Of a stretch of DNA of 35,000 bases, positions 33,759 to 35,000 are shown one piece after another. Positions within the stretch are counted from its first letter, which is position 1. The number at the start of each line of letters is the position of its first letter. The translations under genes and the position numbers were made by a program. Below the pieces are notes generated by a model. It made no database searches and was not told the DNA's origin. It worked only from the letters and a program-made list of their open reading frames with translations. Where the stretch lies: contig JASBUZ010000023.1 of assembly GCA_030147635.1 (NCBI GenBank), forward strand, positions 1 to 35,000, read 5' to 3'. Source of the DNA: Gammaproteobacteria bacterium. Lineage in GTDB: Bacteria > Pseudomonadota > Gammaproteobacteria > Legionellales > Legionellaceae.

Positions 33759-34763
33759 ATGCATATAGGAAAGCAGTTCGAACTTTTGGAGTATGTTATC
33801 TGGACAAGAAGAGAAATTCTTTTTTTGTTATTAATTGCTTCAATTCCTGCTGTTTTATATATGCTTTTTGAGTGGAAATTTCTTGTCAAACTACCTTATT
33901 TTGTATCAACGATTTTGGGTACTGCAACGGCATTTTTTATTGCATTTAAAAATAGAACTGCTTTGACTCGTTGGAATGATGCTTTAAGACTCTATGGTGA
34001 GATTCTGAGTATTAGTAATAACATTGGATTCAAATTAGAGAGTGGCTTATCTTCTCAGCCAGAAAAAATTAGAAGAATGATTCAAACCAAGTTAGTGAAT
34101 CAGCATCTTGCATGGCTAACCGCATTACGCTATCGGCTACGACAGAAGGAATTGTGGGAAAATTTAGATGAGTTTGGGAATAAAAAATTCAAAGAGGCTT
34201 TTTATGTTATACCTGAACAAGAAGTATCCTTGGAAACAGCAATTAAACCTTTTCTAAATGAGAAAGAAATCAAAATATTTTTATCAAGAAATAAAGATCC
34301 TCTATATTGTTTAGAGTTACAAGTAGCATTTCTAACAGAATTGCTTGGGAAATATGCTGTAGAACAGCCTTTCGTTGATGGCATGTTAAGATATATTGAG
34401 CAATTAAATGAGAAACAAACAGAGTGTTTACGCATCAAAACAATACCTTTCTTGAGAAACTTTTCTTCTATTACGAGCCATTTGCTCTTGATTTTTTTAT
34501 TGGTGTTGCCTTTTGCCTTGTTACCTGAGTTGATCGAGAAAATAATGCCTTTGGCTGTTATTCCGGTTTCTGGATTGATTGGGTGGGTATTTATTTGTTT
34601 GAATAAAGTTGGCCAAAATACAATAAATCCTTTCGAAGGTGGTGTGAATGATGTCCCTATTACCGCGATGTCGATAGACATTGAGATTACGCTTAAAGAA
34701 ATGTTAGCGCTCCCAGACGTACCTGAAAAGTTCAAACCTATGAGTGGTTTTATTTTGTTGTGA
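33759..34763 (+). CDS. Bestrophin-family membrane protein (YneE-like)
   Basis: Bacterial bestrophins are pentameric ion channels of the inner membrane. The 334-residue protein has two N-terminal hydrophobic segments (about 20-40 and 45-70), the signature region AFKNRTALTRWNDALRLYGEI matched to F-R-N-x-x-x-x-R-W in the family, and two more membrane segments near 235-285 (SHLLLIFLLVLPFALLPEL and IPVSGLIGWVFICL), ending in a segment near NPFEGGVNDVPITAMS, also typical. AAGGA lies eleven bases before the ATG. Ion selectivity cannot be told. It is AT-rich with many AAA and TTT codons compared with the operon before it, which may reflect recent acquisition or weak expression. Confidence 0.88.
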   Translation: MHIGKQFELLEYVIWTRREILFLLLIASIPAVLYMLFEWKFLVKLPYFVSTILGTATAFFIAFKNRTALTRWNDALRLYGEILSISNNIGFKLESGLSSQPEKIRRMIQTKLVNQHLAWLTALRYRLRQKELWENLDEFGNKKFKEAFYVIPEQEVSLETAIKPFLNEKEIKIFLSRNKDPLYCLELQVAFLTELLGKYAVEQPFVDGMLRYIEQLNEKQTECLRIKTIPFLRNFSSITSHLLLIFLLVLPFALLPELIEKIMPLAVIPVSGLIGWVFICLNKVGQNTINPFEGGVNDVPITAMSIDIEITLKEMLALPDVPEKFKPMSGFILL

Positions 34764-34794
34764 GTTTAGGAATGTTCGCAAAGTTCAGTGCAAC

Positions 34795-34849
34795 TTATTT
34801 TATAAAAAATAAAAATAGTTATTGACAGCGGCCCTAAAATCCGTAGAAT
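34795..34849 (+). promoter_or_regulatory. Ribosomal RNA operon promoter with UP-like element
   Basis: TTGACA (34822-34827), a 16-base spacer and TAGAAT (34844-34849) form a strong sigma-70 promoter. An A/T-only-like stretch (about 34795-34820) precedes it in the place of an UP element, and a GC-rich discriminator (GCACTCC) follows. Transcription would start about 110 bases before the 16S rRNA. This is the usual layout for a growth-rate-controlled rRNA promoter. Confidence 0.85.
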
Positions 34850-34964
34850 GCACTCCACGCTTTGAGGCGAAGTTCATTGGAAAATAAGAGACAAACTGAG
34901 TGGGCACCTTTGAAGAATTTGAGGGGTCTGCACCGTACAGAAGTATAGATGAGTAATACAGTTC

Positions 34965-35000
34965 AAACTGAAGAGTTTGATCCTGGCTCAGATTGAACGC
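34965..35000 (+). rRNA. rrs: 16S ribosomal RNA, 5' end only
   Basis: The sequence AAACTGAAGAGTTTGATCCTGGCTCAGATTGAACGC in the last 36 bases (quoted in two parts: AAACTGAAGAGTTTGATCC, then TGGCTCAGATTGAACGC) is the conserved start of bacterial 16S rRNA, aligning with E. coli positions 1-36 and containing the 27F primer site. The rest of the gene lies beyond the window. The leader from about 34855 to 34964 shows no protein gene. Confidence 0.97.

Noticed and set aside
34202-34735. 177-residue minus-strand frame opposite the bestrophin gene
   Set aside because: Antisense shadow; its composition follows the AT-rich sense codons.
1-35000. CRISPR array, tRNA genes or prophage
   Set aside because: No regular spaced repeats, no cloverleaf-like segments and no phage structural or integrase genes were seen.

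Overview
The window looks like a chromosomal segment of a gammaproteobacterium, probably a host-associated member of the Legionellales or a relative; this assignment is inference. Support comes from beta-lysylation-type EF-P with a divergent epmB, a FadE-type membrane acyl-CoA dehydrogenase, the lptD-surA-pdxA block with amgK-murU divergent to it, a Fur box, and several unclassified proteins with acidic or disordered tails. Coding density is high, with many 4-base overlaps. No stretch longer than 300 bases lacks a gene.

Left edge (1-171): the window opens inside an IS50/Tn5-like insertion sequence. The first 19 codons of its transposase are visible on the minus strand. A 19-bp terminal repeat at 117-135 matches the Tn5 mosaic end at 16 of 19 positions, and the transposase ribosome binding site sits in a hairpin. 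Next come a minus-strand phoH-like gene and a GMP reductase gene (172-2614).

2.7-11 kb (plus strand): smpB; a bipartite palindromic repeat; glmS; then a tightly packed run of a shortened Tex-like gene, yciA, a 546-aa unknown gene with a ten-G coding tract, a divergent ProC-like gene and a Glu-rich unknown gene. 11-15.5 kb (minus strand): an overlapping typA-nadK-recN unit for translation or stress GTPase function, NADP supply and DNA repair.

15.5-25.5 kb: a small conserved-looking unknown gene overlaps convergently with a large His-rich polytopic membrane protein that has a near-perfect Fur box upstream, making it a candidate iron or metal transport protein. A RimK-type ATP-grasp ligase, efp and epmB follow. 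Then come two adjacent unknown proteins, each with a central hydrophobic segment and a disordered tail, then fadE and a small protein ending in a Glu block that resembles type IV effector signals.

25.5-35 kb: murU and amgK (peptidoglycan recycling, minus strand) are divergent from lptD-surA-pdxA-folA (outer-membrane LPS insertion, outer-membrane protein folding, vitamin B6, folate). A MITE-like element with 18-bp inverted ends lies between lptD and surA. The block continues with an unknown lipoprotein and a bestrophin-family membrane protein. The window ends in an rRNA promoter and the first 36 bases of a 16S rRNA gene.
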